This document shows positions 55,238 to 64,000 of a DNA stretch of 64,000 nucleotides, piece after piece (positions within the stretch are counted from its first letter, which is position 1; each line of letters begins with the position of its first letter). Source of the stretch: Candidatus Desulfaltia sp. (GTDB lineage Bacteria > Desulfobacterota > Desulfobacteria > Desulfobacterales > ETH-SRB1); the NCBI GenBank assembly GCA_030656555.1, contig JAUSPN010000049.1:62001-126000 (forward strand). The letters are read 5' to 3'. A model generated the notes under the pieces. That model saw only the letters and a program-made list of their open reading frames with translations, was not told the DNA's origin and did no database searches. The position numbers were made by a program, and so were the translations under genes.

Positions 55238-56375
55238 GTTTCAAAACATCCGCAGCCTTTTTAAGGTCGTCTTCGGAATGATTACAGGTAATGGAAAACC
55301 GGATACGAGCCGTTCCTGCAGGTACAGTAGGCGGACGCACGGCAAGAGCAAAAACGGCGTTTTCATAAAGCCTGTTTGAGATATTCAATGCATAGTAATT
55401 TTCACCTGCAAGTACAGGCACGATCTGGGCGTTTCCCATGGTATTAAGGTGGTTTTCTTTTAGGAGAGATCTAAAATATTTAGCCTTTTCCAGCAGGATA
55501 GACCTTCGAGCCGGCTCTTCCGCCAGCATCTTTATTCCTCCTATACTTGCGCCGGTTACAGAAGGGGGAAGCGCTGTTGAATATATGAAGCTTCTTGCCC
55601 TGTTAATGCAATAATCGATCAGTTTCGCTGATGCCGCAGCATACGCGCCATAGCTGCCAAGCGCCTTTCCAAAAGTTCCTACAATAATATCTATCTTGTC
55701 TGTCAATCCGTATTTTTCGGCGACACCTGTTCCTTTTTCTCCAATAACGCCGACAGCATGGGCCTCGTCTATCATACAAAGGGCGTCATGCCTTTCCTTT
55801 AATTCCACGATCTCTTTAAGTGGCGCTACGTCTCCGTCCATGCTGAATAGAGACTCTGTAATGATAAACGCTTTTTTGAATCTTTTTCTTTCCTTTTTCA
55901 TCAATGTTTCAAGGTGGTCAACATCGTTATGTCGAAAACGAAAACAATGCGCGCCGGAAAGAAGGACTCCGTCTACGATACTTGCGTGGTTAAGGCGGTC
56001 AGAGAATATAACATCTTTTCTGCCACATAAAGCCGATATAAGGCCGATATTTGCCAGATAGCCGCTTCCAAATAAAAGAGCCTTTTCCTTGCCCATGAAA
56101 TCCGCCATCATCTCTTCAAGCTGATGGTGTATAGAGAGATCGCCGCTCATGAGTCTTGAAGCAGACGAACTCGTTCCGTATCCATTGAGCGCCTTTTGAC
56201 TCTCTTCGAGAAGTCGTGGATGTCCGGCAAGGCCGAGATAGTCGTTGGATGAAAAGTTCAGACATTCTACATCGTTTATGTATACCCGGCCAGGCCCGGC
56301 AGGCCGCAGAGGTTTGAGTGTCCGCAGCAGATGCTGCTTTTTTCGTTCATCCAGGTACGCATCTAACCATTCCAT
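55206..56375 (-). CDS. bioF: 8-amino-7-oxononanoate synthase
   Basis: CLNFSSNDYLGLAGHPRLLEESQKALNGYGTSSSASRLMSG, CMIDEAHAVGVIGEKGTGVAEKYGL, IDIIVGTFGKALGSYGAYAAAS. Confidence 0.95.
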   Translation of the reverse strand: MEWLDAYLDERKKQHLLRTLKPLRPAGPGRVYINDVECLNFSSNDYLGLAGHPRLLEESQKALNGYGTSSSASRLMSGDLSIHHQLEEMMADFMGKEKALLFGSGYLANIGLISALCGRKDVIFSDRLNHASIVDGVLLSGAHCFRFRHNDVDHLETLMKKERKRFKKAFIITESLFSMDGDVAPLKEIVELKERHDALCMIDEAHAVGVIGEKGTGVAEKYGLTDKIDIIVGTFGKALGSYGAYAAASAKLIDYCINRARSFIYSTALPPSVTGASIGGIKMLAEEPARRSILLEKAKYFRSLLKENHLNTMGNAQIVPVLAGENYYALNISNRLYENAVFALAVRPPTVPAGTARIRFSITCNHSEDDLKKAADVLKHAFKQIPISK

Positions 56376-57277
56376 AACTTTCTTATCTCCGATACCATGG
56401 CAAGGTCTTCTTCAGGAGACCGCCCTTTTACAGTCAGATATCCTCCGATCATCATACCGTTTGCGCCGGCAATAAAGGCCAATCCCTGGAAATCTTTTAA
56501 AACCGATTCTCTGCCGGCCGCTATCCTTATTGTCCTGTTGCCTGTGATTAAGCGAAAGATTGCGATGGTTCGCAGAACTTCTGCTGCTGAAATGTTTCTT
56601 GTTCCTTCAAACGGCGTTCCTTTCAAAGGAACAAGTATGTTGATCGGAATCGAATTTACATTGAGGTCTCTGAGCGTCAGAGCCATATCAACCCGGTCTT
56701 CTTCGGTTTCACCCAGCCCTATAATTCCGCCGCTGCATACTTCAAGGCCGGCCTCCAAGGCCGCCCGTATGGTCCTGATTCTGTTGTCAAATGTATGGGT
56801 AGTGACAATATTGGGATAGAACCGTCGAGATGTCTCAATGTTGTGATGATACCGGTTAAGTCCGGCATCTTTTAGAAGGACAAGAGATTGTGTGTCAAGT
56901 ATGCCTAAAGAGGCGCAAGGGGATATTCCGATTTTTTCCTTTATTGTGTTTATCACGTCAGCGATTTTTTCCACTTCTTGTGGGTTAAGCCCCTTTCCAC
57001 TGGTAACAATAGAAAATCTTTCCGCCCCGATCTCTTTTGCCCTTTCCGCTTCAGCCAGCAATTCATCTTTGCTCTTTAACGGATATACAGAAACTTTTGT
57101 GTTATAATGAATTGATTGCGCGCAAAATTTGCAATCCTCGCTGCAACGTCCTGATTTGGCGTTGGTGATACTGCACAGCTCAATCTTTTTTCCTGCCAGG
57201 AGTTTTCTTTCCTCGTTGGCAAGCAAGATCAATTCCCAGGTAGATAGTTTTTGAAAATCATGCAATTTTCTATACAT
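56363..57277 (-). CDS. bioB: biotin synthase
   Basis: CSITNAKSGRCSEDCKFCAQSIHYNT, GIIGLGETEEDRVDMALTLRDLNVNSIPINIL. Confidence 0.97.
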   Translation of the reverse strand: MYRKLHDFQKLSTWELILLANEERKLLAGKKIELCSITNAKSGRCSEDCKFCAQSIHYNTKVSVYPLKSKDELLAEAERAKEIGAERFSIVTSGKGLNPQEVEKIADVINTIKEKIGISPCASLGILDTQSLVLLKDAGLNRYHHNIETSRRFYPNIVTTHTFDNRIRTIRAALEAGLEVCSGGIIGLGETEEDRVDMALTLRDLNVNSIPINILVPLKGTPFEGTRNISAAEVLRTIAIFRLITGNRTIRIAAGRESVLKDFQGLAFIAGANGMMIGGYLTVKGRSPEEDLAMVSEIRKLWNG

Positions 57278-57552
57278 ATTCTAATAATCCAAATAAGCTG
57301 TGTGGATTTCGGTTCTCCGCTTTACTGCGGACGAAATGACATATTTAATTGCCAAATTAATACCATACTACACTTATTATAAAATGCAACTATCGTTAAA
57401 ACCCAGCCCCCAACTCTTGTGAATATCTGCGAAAACCATGCATATTCTACTTTACGCGTAAGTAAAATCAGGTTATGTTTATAGCAAGCTTTTAAAAATA
57501 TTTCCCGCTAAAAGCGGGATCCAAATTCAAGGAAGGCGAAGATTTTAACCGA

Positions 57553-59151
57553 ATGTATTATCGGAATCTGGAAAGAGAACGAAGCGGTTTAGAAAACGCT
57601 CTCAAGAACGAATACCTGGATTTTAGCGCTGCATTTATGGTTGTTCAGGATCTGCATCAGCTTGTCCGAGCGTTTCCGGAAATTATCCGGCAGGAAACAA
57701 TCTTGGCGCTGAAAAATGTTCTTGAAGATTCAAAGCATACTTCCCAAACACAATCATTATTCCTCTATAAAGAGGCTGCTGATGCACTGGCCTCTATTCT
57801 GGTTCTTTCTGTTAATGAGTCTCTATCAAAAAAAAGCATTTCTTCCCTGAAACACATTGTTAATACAGGCTCCGGCATGCAGCAAAGAGCTGCTACCGAA
57901 GCCATGGGATCACTTCCCCTTCAAATTTGCGGCCCCAGGATGCCTGAGGATCGTTCTGAGAAGATACCATATGTAAAGTGGGATGACATATTAAAGCTTA
58001 ACAATATTACTGCCTGTAATAACCCGGTAATTTTTGGCAGGAGTCTGGTCGCGCCAATAAATAATAGCTCCAAAATACTTGTTGTAAAATTAGCTGTCAC
58101 CGAAAGCGCGCTGGAATTAATAAAAAAAGAGGCGGACTGGATGCATTATCTGTCTGCTTCGGGCTATTCCTTACCTGTTGAATTTATGATTCCTCAGCCT
58201 CTTCAGATTAACGTAAGCTATTTGTTCCGGCTTAAAAAACTGCCTGTCAAACTTCCGGAGGGATCAAATATTAATCCAAAATACAATTATGCCATAGCCT
58301 ATATAGCTCATAAGGACTATTTCAGCTATCCGAACGACCATAGAAAAGCAAGACAATTGACCAAGGACAAATTCAGAGAGGTAATATTAAGAAATGCCTG
58401 GCTATTGGGGAAATTAACCTCTTTAGGCATTATTCATTCGGCCCCTATTCCTCTTTTCCATAATCGTGTGCAGCGCAACAGAAGAGAAGATCGGGGAGTC
58501 TATGAATGGCACCATGGCGGCAGGCTTGACAGGTGGCTGTATTCATGCCGGTATCCAAATTTCGGAATAACCGGCATAAGAGATTTTGAACATCTTATCT
58601 CATATCAGGGATCGAGCCGGGAGCTTTACAGGCACATCGGCAGACAGATATTAAGCATGGTTCTGGTAACCGGCAGCTACTTCCGTAATTTTGAGGCTGA
58701 TAAGGTTGGGTTAGACAAGCATGGAAACCCTGTGGATGTCCGATATCTCTTTGATAAACCCTTTTTACAGGAACTTCTCCGTAGTATTTTTCAGGAGTAT
58801 TATAATGGATTTGTAGAAGAAAATTTTTGCGGCAATATCCCTTTTAACATTGAACAGCTCAGCGCCCGTATAATTGAAGAGATGGGGGTTGATCATCATA
58901 TGGAGGAAATTCTGAGAGTGGCCGATCAAATAGAAATGACAAAAAACGAGTTTATAGATTTTCTGGCTACAAGAGGCTACTCACAAGAAGAAATAGAATC
59001 TTTTAATAAAGGTGCAGCAGATATTACCATCCAGACCGGCCCACATCTTGGGGGTTTTAATCAGAGGATATCCGTGCCGGAACTTATTCAATGTCTGGAA
59101 GTGGTGTCGGCCTATTGTATAGGGGGCAGATATCTGGCGGAAAAGGACTGA
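57553..59151 (+). CDS. large protein with kinase-like N-lobe motif, possibly SidJ-related pseudokinase
   Basis: SSKILVVKLAVTESALELIKKEADWMHYL (kinase beta3/alphaC-like); WHHGGRLDRWLYSCRYPNFGITGIRDFEHLISYQGSSRELYRHIGRQILSMVLVTGSYFRNFE. Family call from memory. Confidence 0.45.
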   Translation: MYYRNLERERSGLENALKNEYLDFSAAFMVVQDLHQLVRAFPEIIRQETILALKNVLEDSKHTSQTQSLFLYKEAADALASILVLSVNESLSKKSISSLKHIVNTGSGMQQRAATEAMGSLPLQICGPRMPEDRSEKIPYVKWDDILKLNNITACNNPVIFGRSLVAPINNSSKILVVKLAVTESALELIKKEADWMHYLSASGYSLPVEFMIPQPLQINVSYLFRLKKLPVKLPEGSNINPKYNYAIAYIAHKDYFSYPNDHRKARQLTKDKFREVILRNAWLLGKLTSLGIIHSAPIPLFHNRVQRNRREDRGVYEWHHGGRLDRWLYSCRYPNFGITGIRDFEHLISYQGSSRELYRHIGRQILSMVLVTGSYFRNFEADKVGLDKHGNPVDVRYLFDKPFLQELLRSIFQEYYNGFVEENFCGNIPFNIEQLSARIIEEMGVDHHMEEILRVADQIEMTKNEFIDFLATRGYSQEEIESFNKGAADITIQTGPHLGGFNQRISVPELIQCLEVVSAYCIGGRYLAEKD

Positions 59152-59216
59152 AAGAGATGAACATTGAAGATCGAGTCTGCCAAAACTCTCTGGCGGAAAC
59201 ATTGAATGGAAAAAGA

Positions 59217-59347
59217 GATGAACGTCGAACATCCAACGTCCAACGTCGAATTTTGAATAAGGTATTCTACCAATTTATAAACTGGCAGAGCGAAGCGATT
59301 TCATCATTCGATGTTGGACGTTCAATGTTCGATGTTGGACGTTCATC
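59217..59347. repeat. inverted repeat of GATGAACGTCGAACATCCAACGTC words
   Basis: GATGAACGTCGAACATCCAACGTCCAACGTCGAA (59218-59250) versus TTCGATGTTGGACGTTCAATGTTCGATGTTGGACGTTCATC (59307-59347). Confidence 0.85.
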
Positions 59348-59404
59348 TTTCAAAAATATCTGTGAAATGTTCGGCATTTGTTTTTTTAACTAAAGAATCA
59401 GCCT

Positions 59405-61459
59405 GTGGTCAAACAACTTAATGGGATACGTACATTGACTTTAGAAGAGCTGGTTGTTATGATTTTGATTATGAAACCAGGAAACATTATTGAATATATC
59501 GACCGCCAGAAAATAATATGCGCGGTTGTTATGGAAGTCAAAAATACGAAATTGCGGCTTCTTACGGAAAATGACAGGGAAGTAAAACTTTCTCCGAGCC
59601 GTGTTTCACATAAATCCAGCACATGTATGGATCTTTCATTTAGCAGATATGAGCTGGTTGCAACTTTAAAGGCAGCGGCAAACAAGCGCAAAAATCTGGT
59701 CGGCAGTATAAATATCAGCGAGTTATGGGACATATTACATTCAGAGCAGGAATGGATTGATCTGGCCACTATGACCGAACTGTGTTTTCCGGATAGCCCT
59801 GACGGTGATCACGAGGCTGCGGTTGTCAGAGCATTTTTTAACGACAGGCTCTATTTTAAGTTCGACCTTGATCGCTTTTTCCCGAATTCAGAAAATCAGG
59901 TTGAGCAGATCGCTGTACACAGAAGGGAAGAGGCTCGAAGAAATCGGATAATAGAGGAGGGCAGTGCATGGCTTAAAATGGTCAATGCAGATAAAGGCCC
60001 TTTTTCGTCTGATTCTTTGCCATTAGAATATGTAAAGATATTAGAGTCTTTTTGTCTGTTTGAAAAGGAAAGCACACATTATGCTCTTGGCAAAGCAATG
60101 CTTGAAAAGGCCGGCATAAGAGATGGTGAAGCTGTTTTTCAGCTTTTAGTAAAGCTGGGCGTATGGGATAAAAATAAAAACATTGATCTGTACAGATATA
60201 AAATCCCGATTACTTTTCCCGCGGAGGTAACAAAAAGAGCGGCAGAGTCGGCAGGTTCCACAAGTGACATTTCCACATACAGTGGTCGTGAGGACCTGAC
60301 CATGCTTCCTGTTATTACGATAGACGGGCAGTTGACCACAGATTTTGATGACGCCTTAAGCCTTGAGGAGATTGGCGATCACTACAGGCTTGGTATTCAT
60401 ATATCCGATGTGGGACATTATATCAAAAAGAACGATATTGTTGATCAGGAAGCCATTGCTCGCGGAAGCTCGATTTACATGCTTGACAGGAAAATACCGA
60501 TGCTACCGGCATGCTTTGCCGAGGATCTATGCAGCTTGAAAGCCGGAGAATTGCGTCCGGCTATAAGTGTAATGGTAAAATTAAACCGGTTTTTTGAAAT
60601 AATTGATTTTGAGATTATTTCAAGCATTGTAAAGGTAAAACAGCAGCTTACATATTATGATGTTAACATAATTGCAGAGGATGACAGGGAAATAAGCATA
60701 CTCTATGATATAGCAAAAAAATTTCGTGAATTCAGGCTTGGCAGGGGAGCAGTACAAATAACTTTGCCTGAAATCAATGTCTGGACAAATGAGGCCGGAA
60801 AACTAACAATAAGCAGAGTGCAGAGGGAAAGCCCCGGGAGGATGCTTATTGCGGAGCTAATGATAATGGCCAACTGGATGATGGCCGATTTCCTGGCAAA
60901 ACAGGATGCTCCTGCAATTTTTAGATCCCAGCCGGAGCCGCGCGGGCGTCTCTATAAAGGTGATAAGGGAACTCTGTTCCAAAACTGGATGCAACGAAAG
61001 CTGCTAAGCCGTTATTTATTAGTGCCGGAGCCTGAACATCATTCAGGGTTAGGGCTGGAGGCTTATGTTACCGCCACGTCACCTATCCGCAAATATTATG
61101 ACCTTGCCACGCAGCGCCAGATTCGAGCCATACTCGGGCTGGAAGATCCTTATAGTATCAAGGAGATAGAACGCATAATTCAATTGCTTGAGCAGCCCAT
61201 GGGCTGTGTGCTGAAAATTCAAAACAGCCGCCACAGATACTGGTTGCTTAAGTATCTTGAAACAAGAATCAACCAAAAGGAAGAGGCTCTTGTGCTGTTT
61301 AAACGGAAAAACAGCTACCAGGTGCTTATAAAGGAATATATGATAGAATGTGAGCTGCCGGTATCGATCGGAATAGATTTAAAGCCCGAAAACCTGATTC
61401 AGGTCAGATTGCAGTATGTTAATGCAAGAAAGGATGTGCTTTCAGTGTATATGGGCTAG
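59405..61459 (+). CDS. RNase II/RNase R family exoribonuclease
   Basis: VITIDGQLTTDFDDALSLEEIGDHYRLGIHISDVGHYI, LDRKIPMLPACFAEDLCSLKAGELRPAISVMVKL, YVTATSPIRKYYDLATQRQI. Confidence 0.93.
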   Translation: MVKQLNGIRTLTLEELVVMILIMKPGNIIEYIDRQKIICAVVMEVKNTKLRLLTENDREVKLSPSRVSHKSSTCMDLSFSRYELVATLKAAANKRKNLVGSINISELWDILHSEQEWIDLATMTELCFPDSPDGDHEAAVVRAFFNDRLYFKFDLDRFFPNSENQVEQIAVHRREEARRNRIIEEGSAWLKMVNADKGPFSSDSLPLEYVKILESFCLFEKESTHYALGKAMLEKAGIRDGEAVFQLLVKLGVWDKNKNIDLYRYKIPITFPAEVTKRAAESAGSTSDISTYSGREDLTMLPVITIDGQLTTDFDDALSLEEIGDHYRLGIHISDVGHYIKKNDIVDQEAIARGSSIYMLDRKIPMLPACFAEDLCSLKAGELRPAISVMVKLNRFFEIIDFEIISSIVKVKQQLTYYDVNIIAEDDREISILYDIAKKFREFRLGRGAVQITLPEINVWTNEAGKLTISRVQRESPGRMLIAELMIMANWMMADFLAKQDAPAIFRSQPEPRGRLYKGDKGTLFQNWMQRKLLSRYLLVPEPEHHSGLGLEAYVTATSPIRKYYDLATQRQIRAILGLEDPYSIKEIERIIQLLEQPMGCVLKIQNSRHRYWLLKYLETRINQKEEALVLFKRKNSYQVLIKEYMIECELPVSIGIDLKPENLIQVRLQYVNARKDVLSVYMG

Positions 61460-61464
61460 GCACT

Positions 61465-62121
61465 TTAGATCACTTTAGGCACTTCAAACTCTTTTTGAAT
61501 ATGAACACAGAGCAGCAGGCCCTGTTTGAGAAATACCGTGGCCGAATTTTCGATAAATACGTTGCTGATCCCACGGCTTGAACCCAATTTTAACATATCA
61601 TCCTTCAGAGGATATTCCAGCCCGATAGTAGTTATGCCCAGTGTATCACGGCCAAGAGGAATCAGAGAGAGGATATCCCCCTTTTTCCCATGAAATATTA
61701 TCTCTTTTCCTGCCCGCAGCAGCATGATTTCATGGCGCCCATCTATAATACGGATGGTTGCGTTGGACAGGTTTTGCTCTGCTGGAAGCAAAATGTTTGC
61801 AATACTCATATCCCAGCGGCCGCCCATAGCACCGAACACAACGATTTCATCAGCTCCGCGATCAATAGCAAGCTTTAAGGCCAGCTCCAGATCGGTTTGA
61901 TCTTTTTTTGCCGGATAACGTATTATCTCTACGCCTGCGATTTGCAGCCCCTTTATGTCGTCTCCAGTAAGAGAATCCATATCTCCTATTACTACATCAG
62001 GAATTATGCCCAAGCTCCGGCAGTGATGTAGCCCGCCATCTGCAGCAATTATTAAATCATTTTCGCTAAAGACAGAGCCGGCATCAACAACAATCCCGTT
62101 TGCAAATATAACAGCTTGCAT
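61465..62121 (-). CDS. thiamine pyrophosphokinase
   Basis: VIFANGIVVD...LIIAADGGLHHCRSLGIIPDVVIGDMDSL, YPAKKDQTDLELALKLAIDRGADEIVVFGAMGGRWDMSIANILL. Confidence 0.92.
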   Translation of the reverse strand: MQAVIFANGIVVDAGSVFSENDLIIAADGGLHHCRSLGIIPDVVIGDMDSLTGDDIKGLQIAGVEIIRYPAKKDQTDLELALKLAIDRGADEIVVFGAMGGRWDMSIANILLPAEQNLSNATIRIIDGRHEIMLLRAGKEIIFHGKKGDILSLIPLGRDTLGITTIGLEYPLKDDMLKLGSSRGISNVFIENSATVFLKQGLLLCVHIQKEFEVPKVI

Positions 62122-63041
62122 CAGTTTGCTCTCCTAACAGGCCAGACATATAGCTGATGATGGTTTTTGTTATAGTAATCAACCCTGCTGTTTTTCATGT
62201 CCACACACCAGGAATAATTTGGGGCCTGGATATTCGACTCGGACGACCAGTAAATGCCGGAAATTGTCTGTAAGAAAGGGTGACCATCCGGAAGTACTGG
62301 ATCTGTTTTGCCGTAGTCGACCAGGCTTTTGAGTTCATTTACCTCTGGTAGCCGCCAGTTATTATAACCGCAATACTTTTTGGCATTGAGATTTGCGACA
62401 AATTTTATGGCATCATATTGGTTCATTTTGCCGGCCGCTAGATTTGCATTTTTTGTCCACATCAATTTTGAAGCACAGTCAGTGACGGTTCCGTCTCCAT
62501 AATCATAAAAACGTTTTTCGGGCGGCTCTTTTCCTGGCTTGTCAATCGTGCGTACCGGCCAGACATAATTTAGCATATGGTATTTATGACCATAATCGAT
62601 ATTCCCAAGGAAAAAATATATACGCCATGCATGATTGCGGTATTCGGCTGTAGTTGTACCTGTCCAGTACCATGCTTTTATATTAAGAAAGGGATGAATA
62701 CCTGGGAGAGCAGGCGCATATATACTTCTGTCCACAAGGCTTGCAAGTTCATTTATATTGGGGAGCCTCCAGTCCTGATGTCCGCAGTATCTTTTTGCAT
62801 TGAGCCCGGAAACAGCGTCAAGGGCTTGAAACCAGTTGAATGGACCGGCAGCAGGATCGGCATCTTTTGACCACATGAGGCCGGTGAACTGATCGGTAAT
62901 TGTTCCGTCTTTGTGATCCTGAAAGCGTTTTTCCAGAGCGTAAATATTTAAACTGGAAAATAAAAGAAAAAAAAGAACCGGTATCAGGATCAACAGTCTC
63001 TTTGAGACCGTTAACAAACATCGCGTGCTGTTATACACCAT
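62121..63041 (-). CDS. secreted DUF1566 protein with two tandem domains
   Basis: GTITDQFTGLMWSKDADPAAGPFNWFQALDAVSGLNAKRYCGHQDWRLPNINELASLVD and GTVTDCASKLMWTKNANLAAGKMNQYDAIKFVANLNAKKYCGYNNWRLPEVNELKSLVD; N-terminal hydrophobic signal. Confidence 0.9.
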   Translation of the reverse strand: MVYNSTRCLLTVSKRLLILIPVLFFLLFSSLNIYALEKRFQDHKDGTITDQFTGLMWSKDADPAAGPFNWFQALDAVSGLNAKRYCGHQDWRLPNINELASLVDRSIYAPALPGIHPFLNIKAWYWTGTTTAEYRNHAWRIYFFLGNIDYGHKYHMLNYVWPVRTIDKPGKEPPEKRFYDYGDGTVTDCASKLMWTKNANLAAGKMNQYDAIKFVANLNAKKYCGYNNWRLPEVNELKSLVDYGKTDPVLPDGHPFLQTISGIYWSSESNIQAPNYSWCVDMKNSRVDYYNKNHHQLYVWPVRRAN

Positions 63042-63075
63042 AACATTTTTTGTAACCGTTCACGGTTACCAATTT

Positions 63076-64000
63076 TTATAGCTTGTCCACCAAATCACAA
63101 AAAAGCCGCACGCCAAAGCCGGTGCCGCCTGCGCCACAGTATCCATGCCCTTTTTTGATATAAGCCGGTCCCGCAATATCAATATGAGCCCATCTGGCTT
63201 TTCCGATAAACTCGGAAAGGAAAAGGGCGCCTGTAATAGCGCCACCCCAGCGCGAGCTGCTTATATTTTTTATGTCTGCTAAATCGCTCTTGAGAAGCTC
63301 TTTGTAATCATCAGGCATGGGCAGTCTCCAGCAGCGTTCATGAGTTTTTTTGCCGGATAATTCTATGGCTTTTGCCAGCTCATCATCAAAAGAGAACACC
63401 CCAGCGATTTTTTCCCCTAATGCTATGACACAGGCTCCGGTTAATGTCGCAATATCAATAATGGTATGAGGTTTATATTTTTTTATACAAAAAGAGAGCG
63501 CATCTATCAATATCAGCCTGCCTTCAGCGTCTGTATTTCCTATTTCAACTGTTTTGCCGTCATAGCTTTTCACGACGTCTCCTGGACGTGAGGCGTTGCC
63601 CGATGGCATATTTTCAACGATTGGAATTACCCCGACGACTTTAACATTTAATTTAAGCTTTGCGACAGTAACAAGGGTGGCTGCAACAGCAGCAGCGCCG
63701 GACATGTCTGTCTTCATGTCTTCCATAGAGCCTGGGGTTTTTAAATTTATGCCTCCGGAATCAAAAGTAACCCCCTTGCCTATAAGAGCGATGGTGTTTT
63801 TAGCGTCTTTGGGGCTGTATTCCAGAACAACCATCCTTGGTTTGCTGTTACTGCCTGCCCCAACAGCAAGCATTGCTCCAAACTTTTTCTGTTTAAGATC
63901 TTTTTCATTAAGCACACTTACTTTGAGTTTTTCTTTCTCGGCTAAAGTTACAATCGATTTTGTAAACTGCTCAGGCCTTTTATCGTTAGACGGGGTGCTG
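63076..64000 (-). CDS. pepA: leucyl aminopeptidase (M17), partial at window edge
   Basis: IALIGKGVTFDSGGINLKTPGSMEDMKTDMSGAAAVAATL, NTDAEGRLILIDALSF, HIDIAGPAYIKKGHGYCGAGGTGFGVRL. Reading continues past 63915 to the window end. Confidence 0.93.
   Translation of the reverse strand, partial: STPSNDKRPEQFTKSIVTLAEKEKLKVSVLNEKDLKQKKFGAMLAVGAGSNSKPRMVVLEYSPKDAKNTIALIGKGVTFDSGGINLKTPGSMEDMKTDMSGAAAVAATLVTVAKLKLNVKVVGVIPIVENMPSGNASRPGDVVKSYDGKTVEIGNTDAEGRLILIDALSFCIKKYKPHTIIDIATLTGACVIALGEKIAGVFSFDDELAKAIELSGKKTHERCWRLPMPDDYKELLKSDLADIKNISSSRWGGAITGALFLSEFIGKARWAHIDIAGPAYIKKGHGYCGAGGTGFGVRLFCDLVDKL

Noticed and set aside
57278-57552. BirA/BioR operator upstream of bioB
   Set aside because: No convincing TTGTAAACC-N-GGTTTACAA or TTATAGATAA-type palindrome seen.
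62121-63041. Diversity-generating retroelement target (DUF1566 can be a DGR variable protein)
   Set aside because: No reverse transcriptase, template repeat or adenine-specific variation seen; two DUF1566 domains look like ordinary duplication.

Overview
Bacterial chromosomal window, probably an anaerobic Desulfobacterota-type heterotroph (inferred from gene content, not proven). Metabolic blocks: (i) a Liv-type ABC transporter operon with two acyl-CoA ligases (about 4.6-14.4 kb); (ii) an acyl-CoA catabolic block with acyl-CoA dehydrogenase, HTH-cupin regulator, 3-hydroxyacyl-CoA dehydrogenase, thiolase, fused B12 mutase IcmF and TetR (23.4-32.1 kb); (iii) a second acyl-CoA block resembling leucine degradation (43.9-50.3 kb); (iv) a biotin operon bioB-F-H-like-C-D-A (51.6-57.3 kb); (v) a kinase-like orphan, RNase II/R, thiamine pyrophosphokinase, a DUF1566 protein and a partial leucyl aminopeptidase. 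Two accessory zones stand out. Zone 1 (15-23.5 kb) has a WYL regulator, hipBA, and an HNH / HEAT-repeat / small-protein cassette. Zone 2 (32.1-41.5 kb) is a defence-like island: YhcG nuclease + ORF6N, PLD-helicase, Fic, AbiEi/AbiEii, and debris of type I (hsdM/hsdS) and m5C restriction-modification genes. Its cassettes are separated by five copies of one interspersed repeat, two in one orientation and three in the other. Other signals: two intergenic hairpins with exactly complementary 7-nt loops (24.74-24.87 kb), a duplicated acyl-CoA dehydrogenase tail fused to foreign sequence, an in-frame insertion in an ACT-domain protein bracketed by an 11-bp inverted repeat, and a dispersed repeat that supplies the C-terminus of a response regulator. 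No tRNA, rRNA, CRISPR array or intact transposase was recognised. All family calls come from reading motifs; no database search was run.
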